Below, piece by piece: positions 1-10,784 of a stretch of DNA of 64,000 bases. The stretch covers positions 151,927,057-151,991,056 of the forward strand of contig CM043952.1 of assembly GCA_014529385.2 (NCBI GenBank). The letters are read 5' to 3'. The translations under genes were made by a program, and so were the position numbers. The notes below the pieces were generated by a model, which was not told where the DNA came from, did not search any database, and saw only the letters and a program-made list of their open reading frames with translations. Every line of letters begins with the position of its first letter. Positions within the stretch are counted from its first letter, which is position 1. The DNA is from Adiantum capillus-veneris (taxonomy: Eukaryota > Streptophyta > Polypodiopsida > Polypodiales > Pteridaceae).

Positions 1-50
<50 letters not shown>
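1..50. repeat. (TC)n microsatellite
   Basis: Pure TC dinucleotide run at the window edge, just beyond the 3' end of the aldolase pseudogene; it probably continues outside the window. Confidence 0.95.
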
Positions 51-53
<3 letters not shown>

Positions 54-219
54 CAGGAATAAACGGTAGCTAAATTAAATCATGATAAAGATGCCCGTTA
101 CATAAACCTTAGAAAAATAGCCCATTTGATTCGTTCTGTAGCCATCCCCACACCTAAACAATATTACAGAACATGAAACATCATTGCAATCAAAACTCAA
201 CAGCTCAAGCATATGAGAG

Positions 220-1259
220 CTAATACTTGTAGCTGGCAACATGAAGCGATTCATCAGTGACAATGCCCTTAGCAACATCTCCAGCATACTTGCCAAGGAT
301 AGCCTCAGAGTTGGCCTTGCATCGGGCAAGCAAAGCAGCTTGTGCTACAGGAATGTTTTCCTTCTTTCCATCCCAAGTCTTCCAAGTGTTGGCTTGTAAT
401 GCTCGTCCAAATGAGAAAGAAAGTGGCCATGGATTCTTGGTATCTAGCTCATTCATGGCATTCAAATTCAAATTTGCTTCTTCCTCACTTTGACCGCCCG
501 ACAAGAACATGACACCAGGAGCAACAGGAGGAACCGTCCTTTGAAGTGCTTGTACTGTGTATTTGGCTATCTCCTGAGGGGTTGTCTTTGGCGCTTTAGA
601 GCAAGGAGTAACCATGTTTGGCTTCAACAAGGTGCCCTCCAAGAGTACATGATGATCTCTCAAAGCCTTGTAGACAACATCAAAAAGCATAATCTCCATC
701 ACGGTAGCACATTTCTTAATATCATGGGGCCCATCCACAAGAATCTCAGGCTCAAGAATGGGGACTAGACCATTCTCTTGGCATATGATGGCATAGCGAG
801 CCAACCCATTTGCATTCTCAAGTATGGCAAGAGGAGACGGCTCAGTTGGACCAATATTCTTGAGCATAGCTCTCCACTTTGCAAATCGGGCTCCAGCATT
901 ATAATATTGCTGGCAGCATTGGGCAAGGCCGTCCAGTCCCTGAGTGGTTGTCTCACCGTCAGTGTCTGCGAGGTCGACAATGCCCTTATCTACCTTGATG
1001 CCTAAGACTACTCCACAAATGGCTTTCCACTCGCTATTTTATGATAGAGGGTTTCCTCAAAGAGAATGACACCACAAAGGTACTGGAGGGCATCTGAGGC
1101 AGTAAAAAGAAGCTCTCGAAGAGCTTGCCTGTTTGACTCTACATTCTCCACATGTATACTTGTGAAACACTTCCCAATAGTCCCTGTGCTCTCATCGGCT
1201 TCCAGGATGCCCTTGCCAAGGGTCGCCTCAGTTGCGTATTTACCCTCAAACGCGGCCAT
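220..1259 (-). pseudogene. Cytosolic-type fructose-bisphosphate aldolase, frameshifted intronless copy
   Basis: Class I aldolase cleaves fructose 1,6-bisphosphate to two triose phosphates in glycolysis and gluconeogenesis. The minus strand reads from ATG at 1259 through [32 protein letters not shown] and [10 protein letters not shown], then hits TAG at 1008-1010 after GKPFVE. The reading continues in another frame from about 1006 ([13 protein letters not shown], then [24 protein letters not shown]) to the normal C-terminus SLHVASYKY, stop at 220-222. The Schiff-base lysine context [11 protein letters not shown] is present. Against plant cytosolic aldolases about eight residues are missing after GKYA, and roughly 15 nt are lost at the frameshift. 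No introns interrupt the copy, which fits a retrocopy, but no poly(A) tract or target duplication is visible. A sequencing error at 1008 cannot be excluded; the second deletion makes a pseudogene more likely. Confidence 0.85.
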
Positions 1260-1286
1260 GGCGGCTAGCAAAGTAGATACTAGAGG

Positions 1287-1296
1287 TCTCTCTCTC

Positions 1297-1348
<52 letters not shown>
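1287..1348. repeat. (TC)n microsatellite, 5' side of the aldolase copy
   Basis: Imperfect TC run with one TATC interruption. Read on the minus strand it is a (GA)n leader directly upstream of the aldolase start codon. Confidence 0.95.
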
Positions 1349-1351
<3 letters not shown>

Positions 1352-1357
1352 ACTAAA

Positions 1358-1537
<180 letters not shown>

Positions 1538-1644
1538 ATTAAGAATTGGAACCATTGGCTTCGCTTCAGTTACCTGCAGCGTTATATTTCTAAGGGGGCC
1601 GGCTTTAGAGTAGAAAATCTTGCCGCAGCTGAGCACAGTGGGAG

Positions 1645-3547
1645 ATGGCAGCAGCTGAAGCGCAGGAGCAAGTGGAGAAGAAGACGTGGGAGCTGATGCA
1701 GCACCTGCAGAAGCACAAGCCAACGTCGAGTCAGGTGTTAGGGTTTGTGACGCTCCTGGTGGGGGCGGGCATGATGGTGGTGGTGTTATAATAATCAATA
1801 TCTAATTCTCCTAAATGATTTTCTCATGTTAAATTGATCATTTAATATGGGGAAGTTCCAGGGGAGAAAAAGCTAGAATATTGGTTAAGCTAGCAGACTG
1901 GCCATAGTAGGGATACAAAGGAGGGAAAATAGGGATCCAAAGGGGGGGCCATCTGCAAAAGAGCCATGTGCAACAATGGGATAAAAAGACCCTAAGGTTC
2001 AGCCCATTAAGAATTCCTAAATGCTAAGGTTCCAAAATTCAAAGGTTGTGTCCAAAGGTCAACCATGGGGGAATTGGATGCTTTGTGTGTGTCAAAAAAG
2101 TCTTTACAAATCCCTACTTAGGAGGGGGCGAGCCTAGCTTGTAGGGGATGAGAGAGAAAGTCACACACACACACATACACAAGCTCCCTTTACACAAAGG
2201 GAATGAGGGACACATGTCAGCTCCCTAGCCCAGATGCCCACAAGGTGTACCCAAATCCTATTGGATGGCCTTGGAGGTGGACCAATGAGAATTAGGCTAG
2301 AGTAAATATAGTTTAATTAATTTAAAAAAACTTAATAAAAGAACCAATGAGAATTAAGTCCTCTAGAAGACTATTGGACAGTCTCCCAAGGGGTCCAATG
2401 AGCATTCAGTAGCCCAATGGCTTGCGTGATTCCTATTGGCCAGGAGGCAAAGGGGTCCAATGAGAGTTTAGTTGAATTATTAAATTACCTAAAGTTCTCA
2501 CAAAAGAGGAAAGGGGGACACATGTCAGAAGGCTATCACTTATACTGCTTGATTACCATTGGCTAGGCCTAGGGAGGTCCAATGAGAGGAGAGCATGAGC
2601 AAATAGCAAGATTTGTCGACCAAGAGAGAGAGGGGGCTGATTTTTGCAAGGCATTATCACACACACACTCACAAAATCTCATGTGTGAAGTAAAGAAGAC
2701 TCTCTCTCCTTCTCAAGCTTTAATGGAAAGCTTACCACCTACTCCAAGCTTGTGAGAAGGGAGGCCTACACCAACAAATCTTGGCTTTGTGATGCAAATC
2801 CAACCAAGAGCCAAGCTTCAATGCATGCTCATATCCTCTACCATGCTAATTACTAAGCTAAGCTATGCTAATATGAGTGATTATGTGAGGAGATGTACAT
2901 CTTTCTCGTAAGACTACTCCTTCTTCCTCTCAATCTACTCTCATACCCTGCTAGCTCTCACCATCTTCGAAGGTGTGTGAGGTCTTGGGTCTGAGACCGG
3001 GGATAATTGATGTTGTGTCTAATAAGTGTTTTGCTTAGTGCATGAAGCTTTCATCTTCATTGCACTAGCTAGTCTTGAAGGAACACAAAGAATTGTATTG
3101 TACAATGTCTCTCTTGATGGGAGAAACCATAATACAAAGCCTTTTGGAGGGGGGACCGGCTCCATGTAAATCCGGTTCTCAAATGTTGTCAATAGCTTAA
3201 TTTCTCTCTCTTTTGAAAGTATTGTTCATGCTATCTAACTAGATGTTATGCTTTTTGTTGCTCTCTCCACCCAAGCACTCTTGTAATTCTCATTAGGAAT
3301 CTATTCTAATGAAATGCCCACTAAGTTCATGCTAATTTCCGCTACACACAAGTTTTTAGGCCATTAAATGTTACAGGTGGTGCTGGCAGTGATGGCGCCG
3401 CCGCTGCTGCTGTTAAGCCCAGTGTTGGTGCCCGTAGGCTTCTTGATGGTGCTGTGCACGACAGGTGCCCTCATAGCTGAAGGGGTAGCCATAGCGGCTA
3501 TTTCTGCGGTGTCGTTGGTAGACACCCTGATGTTTCCCAGCAACTAG
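1645..3547 (+). pseudogene. Oleosin gene split by a solo LTR
   Basis: Oleosins coat plant lipid bodies, anchored by a hydrophobic hairpin with a proline knot. Removing the LTR at 1784-3375 and one copy of its 5-bp duplication joins 1645-1783 to 3381-3547 in frame, giving 101 codons. The N-terminal part is polar (residues 1-30). A hydrophobic stretch follows, with the proline knot PX5SPX3P at residues 53-64 (PPLLLLSPVLVP), then a second hydrophobic arm to about residue 95. The stop at 3545 seems premature: one frame over, 3539-3580 reads QQLDSARFRIQDVANGM, like the amphipathic oleosin C-terminus, then TGA, then CKARDLAGF in the same frame. So besides the LTR there appear to be a frameshift and a nonsense change. 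Oleosins are usually 140-190 aa. Family assignment is confident; loss of function is inferred. Confidence 0.85.
1784..3375 (+). mobile_element. Solo LTR of a gypsy family, with 5-bp target-site duplication
   Basis: The segment begins TGTTATAATAATC and ends TTAAATGTTACA, and is flanked on both sides by GGTGG (1779-1783 and 3376-3380). The same sequence recurs as the 5' LTR at 34445-36395, and its last ~470 bp recur at 41345-41812, next to gypsy gag-pol. No internal region is present, so this is a solo LTR left by LTR-LTR recombination. It contains one copy of a ~100-bp unit that is tandemly repeated in the 34.4-kb copy. Confidence 0.93.
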
Positions 3548-3852
3548 ACAGCGCACGATTCCGCATCCAGGACGTGGCTAATGGGATGTGATGCAAGGCG
3601 CGCGACTTGGCCGGCTTCCCCTTTGTCCCTCCTCTCAGAGCGGCAGCGCTGGTGCCAAGGCTGCCCCTGGAGCTTAAGACTACCACAGTTCTCTTTTCCT
3701 ATTCCACTAGGTGGCTTGCAATGCTCTTAATCAAGGTCCCGCCCTATAAAGATGTAAACCAAAATACTAGTAGAAATTTTCAAATTTCAAAAAATTTTGA
3801 ACTATTTTCTCAAAAAAGAGAGAGATAGAGAGACAGACAGAGAAAAACCCTT

Positions 3853-4006
<154 letters not shown>

Positions 4007-4047
4007 ACACCCAAGAGGAAGTAGAAGCAGTTGCGGCATAAGCAGTC

Positions 4048-4409
4048 ATGATGGTCAAGCGTCGTAATGGTGGACGTAACAAGCACAGAAGAGGCCACAC
4101 CAACCCCATCAGGTGCTCTAGCTATGGGTGATGTGTGCCCAAGGACAAGGCTGCCAAGCGATTTCTTGTAAGGACCATTGTTGAACAAGCTGTTGTGCGA
4201 GATGTGCAGGATGCGTTTATGATGGGTACGCACTTCCCAAGCTTTACGCCAAAATGCAATACTGTGTTTCATGTGCCATTCACTCTCACGTTGTCCATGT
4301 GAGATCCGGCATAGCAAGAAGAGTTCGGGAGCCACCACAGAGGTTTAGACCCAACGAGGATATGCAGAGCCGGAATCAGCGTACCAGTGTTCCTGTTGTT
4401 AGAAAGTGA
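4048..4409 (+). pseudogene. 40S ribosomal protein eS26 pseudogene
   Basis: eS26 is a small-subunit protein at the mRNA exit channel. From ATG at 4048/4051 the sequence reads VKRRNGGRNKHRRGH and TNPIRCSSYG, then a TGA stop, then [13 protein letters not shown] and [15 protein letters not shown] one-base shift near 4210 is needed to continue with [20 protein letters not shown] and [16 protein letters not shown], ending at TGA 4407-4409. A zinc-ligand cysteine of the CSNCGKCC motif has become tyrosine next to the nonsense codon. No introns interrupt the coding region, whereas plant eS26 genes normally have them, so a processed pseudogene is likely. A poly(A) tail and target duplication are not evident. 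Length fits the N-terminal and core part of the family. Confidence 0.9.
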
Positions 4410-4602
4410 AGAGGTGTCTAATTAGTGCATAAGCCAGGAGAGGAAGAAGGCTCATGAATATTGACTTCTATCGTAGAACTCTTAGAAGACTCATGCTACG
4501 AGCATTGCCACTTTGGTTGAATCCATCAATTGGATGGCGTTGAAGGACTTTTGAGTCTTTTGGACATGCTTGTATTTGATGTTTCGAAAATGTCTTTCTA
4601 AA

Positions 4603-4668
<66 letters not shown>

Positions 4669-5021
4669 TATGACTTGCTTCTGAGACTCTGAGAGTGCAT
4701 GACAGAGAGAAGCCCTGCGAGTGAGCAAGAGACACGACACTGAAAATTCATTAAACTCGGCCACTGAGAGTGATTGACCAGTGCTTGAAAAAAACTTTTT
4801 TCCAAAAACTTGTCAAACCTACATGTTAGAAACAATAGAGGTATACTGACTAAAGCTGAAGGTTTTTACATCAATTTATATTAATTTTTTTCAATTTTTG
4901 AAGGTTTTCTCACCTTTAACTATAAAACTTTAGAGGTAAATCTCAAAATTTGTAGGTGGGGTTACACTAAACCTATGTTTTCTCTGAGCACTGTGAGTGA
5001 CTTATAGAGGCGGCACTGAGT

Positions 5022-5096
<75 letters not shown>

Positions 5097-5308
5097 ACTG
5101 GCTAGATTGGTTGAGAGCATGCATACCCCTTCCATGCAGAGCTCGTTGCCCAGTGGCAGAATCAGACCCAATTTTGTGGAACTCTAGAAGAAGGTGGAGG
5201 TAGGGATTGCTGAAGTATCAATTTTTGACGCAAGACTAGATAGACTGGTTTTTGAGAAAATATTCCGTGGCTGTGATCCCACAACTGTGGAAGAAGAACC
5301 TCATTCTC
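4410..5308. other. Non-coding stretch with two (GA)n arrays
   Basis: Holds (AG)n at 4611-4668 and (GA)n at 5024-5094 in moderately AT-rich sequence. The reading from 5194 (VSIFDARLDRLVFEKIF) is open for about 40 codons before a TC/CA array and resembles nothing I recognise. No gene called. Confidence 0.7.
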
Positions 5309-5783
<475 letters not shown>

Positions 5784-5928
5784 TAACTCTTTAGCTTCTC
5801 CCAACTCCTTCACCTCTTTTTTCACTCCTAGCTCCTCATCTAATCGAGGAAAGTCTCGTAGCTTTACAAGAGGGAGAGGCAGATCCCCTGCAATCAGAAA
5901 CTTCCCTGAAATCTAATCCCTGAATATA

Positions 5929-7879
5929 TTGCAGGTCTCTACAAACCCATGTGGAAGAAAAGTCCTCAGCAAAGATGATTCGAATTATGGTGCTATCTAC
6001 ATACACTGTCTGTTTTACAACATACTTCTCGATTGGATCTCACCAAAAAGTCTTTTTTGTGAGTGCTTTGACTTATTTTTTGGGAATCATAAACTACTTG
6101 ACAATATTCTCATTGGATGGAAATACCATCATCCGACAAAAGGATTAGTTTTAAATAATGACTTTCTTAGACAAGAAACAATCCCTACTGTACATGCATG
6201 AAATTTACTTCATTCTGCAAGGATTTTGAAGGATTTGGGAGCCATGTTTGTACTCAGGACCTCAATATTATAGATAATGTCACAATACGTAAGGTATTGG
6301 CCAAAGGACTCATTCACATACCAAACTATCCAAAAAACCCTTACCTTGCACTATCAGCTTTACTTAGCTGCCTCACTGACCTTGTCGGTGCTCTATGACT
6401 GGAGATGACAGTCCTACCGGACTTAAAGGAATTAGTGAAGGAATGCTTCCTTTACAAAATTTCTCTACTTCCTAGAAAATGGCTTTCTTCAGAGAGTTCT
6501 TGGCTTACACCTCAGCTAGCTCTTGACTTTCAACTAATCTCATATAAATGGTTTGTGGTCGGGCTTGACAAAAGCTCTAACTACCCTACTATTATGTGCA
6601 AATTCCTTGCTTGGAAAGCAACTCGGGATCGAGTATCAGGAAAAGAGTTCTGTCATACCAACAAAACGCCGCAAGATATCTCTAACAAGATCTCTAAACA
6701 TTTAGAACAACTTGGTTACTCTATTAGCAACACCAAGTTACCAGTACTATTTCCTACATATAAATTCCACAAACATAAATTCAGATGGATATCTGATGCC
6801 TCTAACTGTATCCTCACAGATATCACCAAAGATATTACTCTTTGCCTTGATATTATTCTCACAAAATTAGAACTCATTTGTGCTGAGAAGCAAAAAATCT
6901 GCAAGGACTTCCTAAATATCCAATACAATCCCTTTTGGATAGCAAAAAATGCCACAGAAGTCACACTTAACCTTCCTCAACACATTTTCCACATTTTCAC
7001 AGCAGCTGATATTACACAATGCTACGAAAACATCCCACTTAGTGGGGATCTTGGGCTTAAGAAAGTTTTATCCAAGGTTATTAACTTAGCTTTTACCAAT
7101 GCTAAAAAAAGAAAGCATCATTATATCTCCCTAGCCAAGAAACCCAGATGGATTCATGCATCTCACTCTGAACACCCTCTACACTTCAATGAAACAAAGC
7201 TTTGCTCATATATTTTTTGGCTGTTGAATAACTGCACTATTATTGTAGGCGATTGCTGCTTTAATCAATGCCTCGGCATTCCTATGGGCTTCTCTTGCTC
7301 ACCACTGATGTGTAACATCTACCTGGCTTGTGTCTCAAGAACATGAAAGCCAACCATAAAAAGCTTCCACTATTCAATCATACTTTTAGATATATGGATG
7401 ACCTGCTTAGTATTAACAACAGATTGTTCTCTACTGAGATTGAGCAAATATATCCCCACTGCCTAAAAATTGAGCCTACTTCCATCCCAGATATTTCGAC
7501 TCTTGGGAAATTTTGCAAGTCAGTCCAATTTCTTAACCTTTCAATATCACTTCACTCCCCATCTACAGGCGGATATGACCTTAGATTTATATGGAGAAAG
7601 GATCTTCTTAAATTGCCTCACATAGAATTCATCAAAAGAAATAGCAATAGGCCATACAAAGCCTCTATCGGCTCCTGTATTGGCCTTCTCTACCTAATCT
7701 GCTACTCTTCATCTACACCCTCCATGGCATGGGAAGAAATATCTGTACTGATTAAAAAATACTGCCATAACGGATTTAATCGGTACCAGATCCGTAACAC
7801 CATCATTCAAGCTCTCATTCAGCATAATTGGCCAGGATTATTATTTAATAAAGAGAGTCTCATCTCTCTGATAAGGTAG
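5929..7879 (+). pseudogene. Penelope-like reverse transcriptase, decayed
   Basis: RT copies element RNA into DNA. Upstream, 5929-6201 is an open N-terminal reading; a further short serine/arginine-rich reading occupies 5776-5916. After a frame change, 6198-6398 contains TIRKVLAKGLIHIPNYP, typical of the region before RT in this family. One TGA follows, then 6405-7346 in the same frame. In that ORF, motif A is FTAADITQCYENIPL (residues 198-212) and motif B is CLGIPMGFSCSPLMCNIY (289-306). One frameshift near 7335 leads to 7328-7879 with catalytic motif C, FRYMDDLLSI. The protein ends at LISLIR without an endonuclease domain. At least one stop and two frame changes make it non-functional as written. 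Confidence 0.82.
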
Positions 7880-7919
7880 TAGGCCCATACACAATGGGCC
7901 TACTACCGACCCATTGTGT
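7876..7919 (+). other. Two mutually exclusive hairpins at the 3' end of the RT ORF
   Basis: Hairpin A pairs 7876-7888 with 7894-7906 (13 bp, loop ACACA). Hairpin B pairs 7889-7898 with 7910-7919 (10 bp). B's left arm is made of A's loop and part of A's right arm, so the two cannot form together. The RT stop codon lies inside hairpin A. Confidence 0.8.
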
Positions 7920-7940
7920 GTGGTGCCTGGGTTAGGGCGG

Positions 7941-8361
<421 letters not shown>

Positions 8362-8372
8362 GCTCAAAACTC

Positions 8373-8380
8373 TATAAATA
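8373..8380 (+). promoter_or_regulatory. Candidate TATA box
   Basis: TATAAATA lies 12 bp beyond the end of terminal repeat 2 and 93 bp upstream of the ATG at 8473. Spacing and position suggest a promoter of a second Penelope-like unit or of a spliced gene; this is inferred from the motif alone. Confidence 0.5.
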
Positions 8381-8472
8381 AGGTGAGGGCGCACCTTGCC
8401 CCTCACTTAGCTTGTGTATGTTTTTGTTGTGTTGACTAAAAGCAATAGACTGTTTGCTTCACTGACCGAGCT

Positions 8473-10608
8473 ATGGAGCTCGCCGCTCAAAACACTCAGG
8501 TTTTTTTCTCTAAGCTTTTCTATCTGTTGGTTACCTATTGCTTCAAAAAATAGTCAATACTACTTGCAGTAGTCCTCATAGCATAAAACTGAATGACATT
8601 CATTAAGGTGTTTTTTTCTTTACGAAGTGGTCTCTGCAATACTCTGCGTAGACTGGTTTTTTTTCATGAAAACTGCTGCTACCCTTGATAATGGTAGCAA
8701 TGTATACTAAGGGGACTTAGTAGAAGGATGGGGGATTTGCTGACTGATCTTGTTGAAAGAAATATATATGGGTATCTTAGGCTTAGCTTGAATCGTTGCA
8801 GGTCTTGCCGCCTAACAACCTACCTAAAATGTGTTCAAAAAAGATGGCTCTGTTTTGTTAGCCGATACAGGCTTTCGTTTTGCCGACACTGGTTTTTTTT
8901 GGGGGGCTCTGTTGTAAGCCGAATCTGTCCTTTTTTTTCCCTGTTCAAAGCCTAACAGTAACCGAACATTGCAATGGTCTGGATGATAACTAATCACTTG
9001 GCTCTTGGAAGGAGTAAGTATAGAGCTAATGCACTTTTTTGCTTTGGCTTATAGCTAAAGCTAATAACCACATAAGAAGTAAATGGAGCCTTGAACTTTC
9101 TTAAAGCTTATGATTGTTTTGGTAATAAAAAATCTGTCTAAAACACCAACAAGGAGACGTCCGGCTCTTTGGTACTTAGAAATATGGCAACTCTTGGACT
9201 TTGGCATAATACCTTCCCTCATGGTTTCATACAGGGAGAAGGTGTTAAGGTTATCTAGTGGGCAGGACAATGGAGGTATCTGAAAAAAACAGGGCTGAAA
9301 TCTGCCGAACTGAATTGAATACTTAAAACTTGAGGTTTTTTTTTGAAGGTAAGTACATACTCTCAGCAAAAAAAAGCTAGCCGTTGGCTCATGACATAAA
9401 GATCCACTTGATTGGTAAGTATATGGTTGCTACTCTTAGTGTAAAGCATAGCTACCAAGCTATGAAGAAATCTTTGGATATTGAAGGTAAGTATATGGCT
9501 GATACCCTCAAAACTTGGCATAAAGACCAAGATTTGGCTCAAGAAATGAGGTTCCACTGGTAAAAAATGGTGTTTTTTTACTTTAGTACTTAATAAGTAG
9601 ATGGTTGTTATTATGGGCTCAAGTATAGCTACCAAGCTATGGATTAACAAGTAAACCTCACCATTCTTAAAAATGTTTTTTTTGATGATGGACTTCACCA
9701 CTCATATTAGAAAGTATACCACTGATTTTTGAAAGAATATGTAAAGAGTACTAATAAACCTTAAAGCTTGTCTAAGGTAAGTAAATTCTATAAGATGGAC
9801 ATGGATAACAACTGATATAGTCCATTAATACTTGTAAAACACATCCAAGGATAACTGAATTGTTGTCTTGTTTGGATGGATGCAGGTAAGGACTCTATCT
9901 TATCTTGGAGAGTTTTTCTTTTCTTTGGCAAGCAACATTACTATGATGAAATACCCATTGAGGAACGGGGAAGTCTTTTTTACTTCCAACCTTACTGAAA
10001 GAGGACCTCTTTCTTACAATCATTGTACATAAATAATTCTGATACTGAGTTATTTTTGTACTTATCAGTTCATTGTTCCTTGGCCAGTTGTCTTTTGAAT
10101 GTAAAAATTCAATTATGTCTTATTAGTTAAGATTAAACAGCTACACACATATCCTATACATAAGGCTTCTCCTCTTCGGAGAAACCGGGATGCTGGCCTA
10201 GGAAATTATCGTAGGAATGGAGTTCTAAATTGGACCCACAGTCGCTAAATCCGTCATTGGTAGACTGGTGTTAGGTGGCCCCTTTTAGACTCTCTTCTGG
10301 TTCCCTGCTCACGATTACCATAGTCTCTGACTTTGCTGGTTGAAGGGTTGCAGGACCAAAAAGACTTTACATTCTAAAACACCTTTCTAATAATTTTTTT
10401 ATATCACCTCTGTTTCAGGACTGCTCACGTTATAGAATGACAGCTCGCATGAGTACTAATCACAACCCTAAGAATCATGGAAGGATTCTTGATCAGATTA
10501 AGCTCTACCTTAAAGACTGTACACCAAAGGATACCTTAGCTGCTAGAACTAGACCTTTCCTTGCTAGGAAAGCCAAAATATGTATCACATACTATGGCAA
10601 GAAAAAAT
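8473..10608 (+). CDS. Candidate two-exon ORF (8473-8499 joined to 10419-10610), function unknown
   Basis: ATG at 8473 opens MELAAQNTQ, ending at CAG followed by GT at 8500. A pyrimidine-rich TTTCAG precedes 10419, where the frame resumes as DCSRYRMTARMSTNHNPKN and includes LDQIKLYLKDCTPKDTLAA, stopping at TAA 10608-10610. Joining at these GT-AG borders preserves the frame, giving about 72 residues. Allowing one base shift in the A run at 10602-10607, the reading continues KNKPDLTVFADSCFISRIG and APLCGLLFGPQMY to about 10710. I do not recognise the protein. It follows a Penelope-like terminal repeat, and since elements of this class can carry introns, it may be an element-encoded ORF. The inferred 1.9-kb intron is T-rich and has no other gene. 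Splicing is unproven. Confidence 0.35.
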
Positions 10609-10784
10609 AAACCTGACCTCACTGTTTTTGCAGACTCTTGCTTTATCTCAAGGATTGGAACTTACCGCGGAGCCCCTCTCTGTGGCCTCCTCTTTGGTCC
10701 TCAGATGTATTAGCAGTTTGGATGCTTCACAACTTATTCATGATTTAGCTCTTGTCTCAGACAAAAAATTTTCTGTCTTGCATA

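Noticed and set aside
6405-7879. Group II intron or telomerase reverse transcriptase
   Set aside because: Motif context (KGLIHIPNYP, ITQCYENIPL, FRYMDDLL) and paired direct repeats fit a Penelope-like element better; no maturase or telomerase-specific domain is seen.
9061-9701. Two minus-strand open readings in the candidate intron
   Set aside because: About 100 codons each, without recognisable motifs, overlapping repeated GGTAAGTA-type sequence; not supported as genes.
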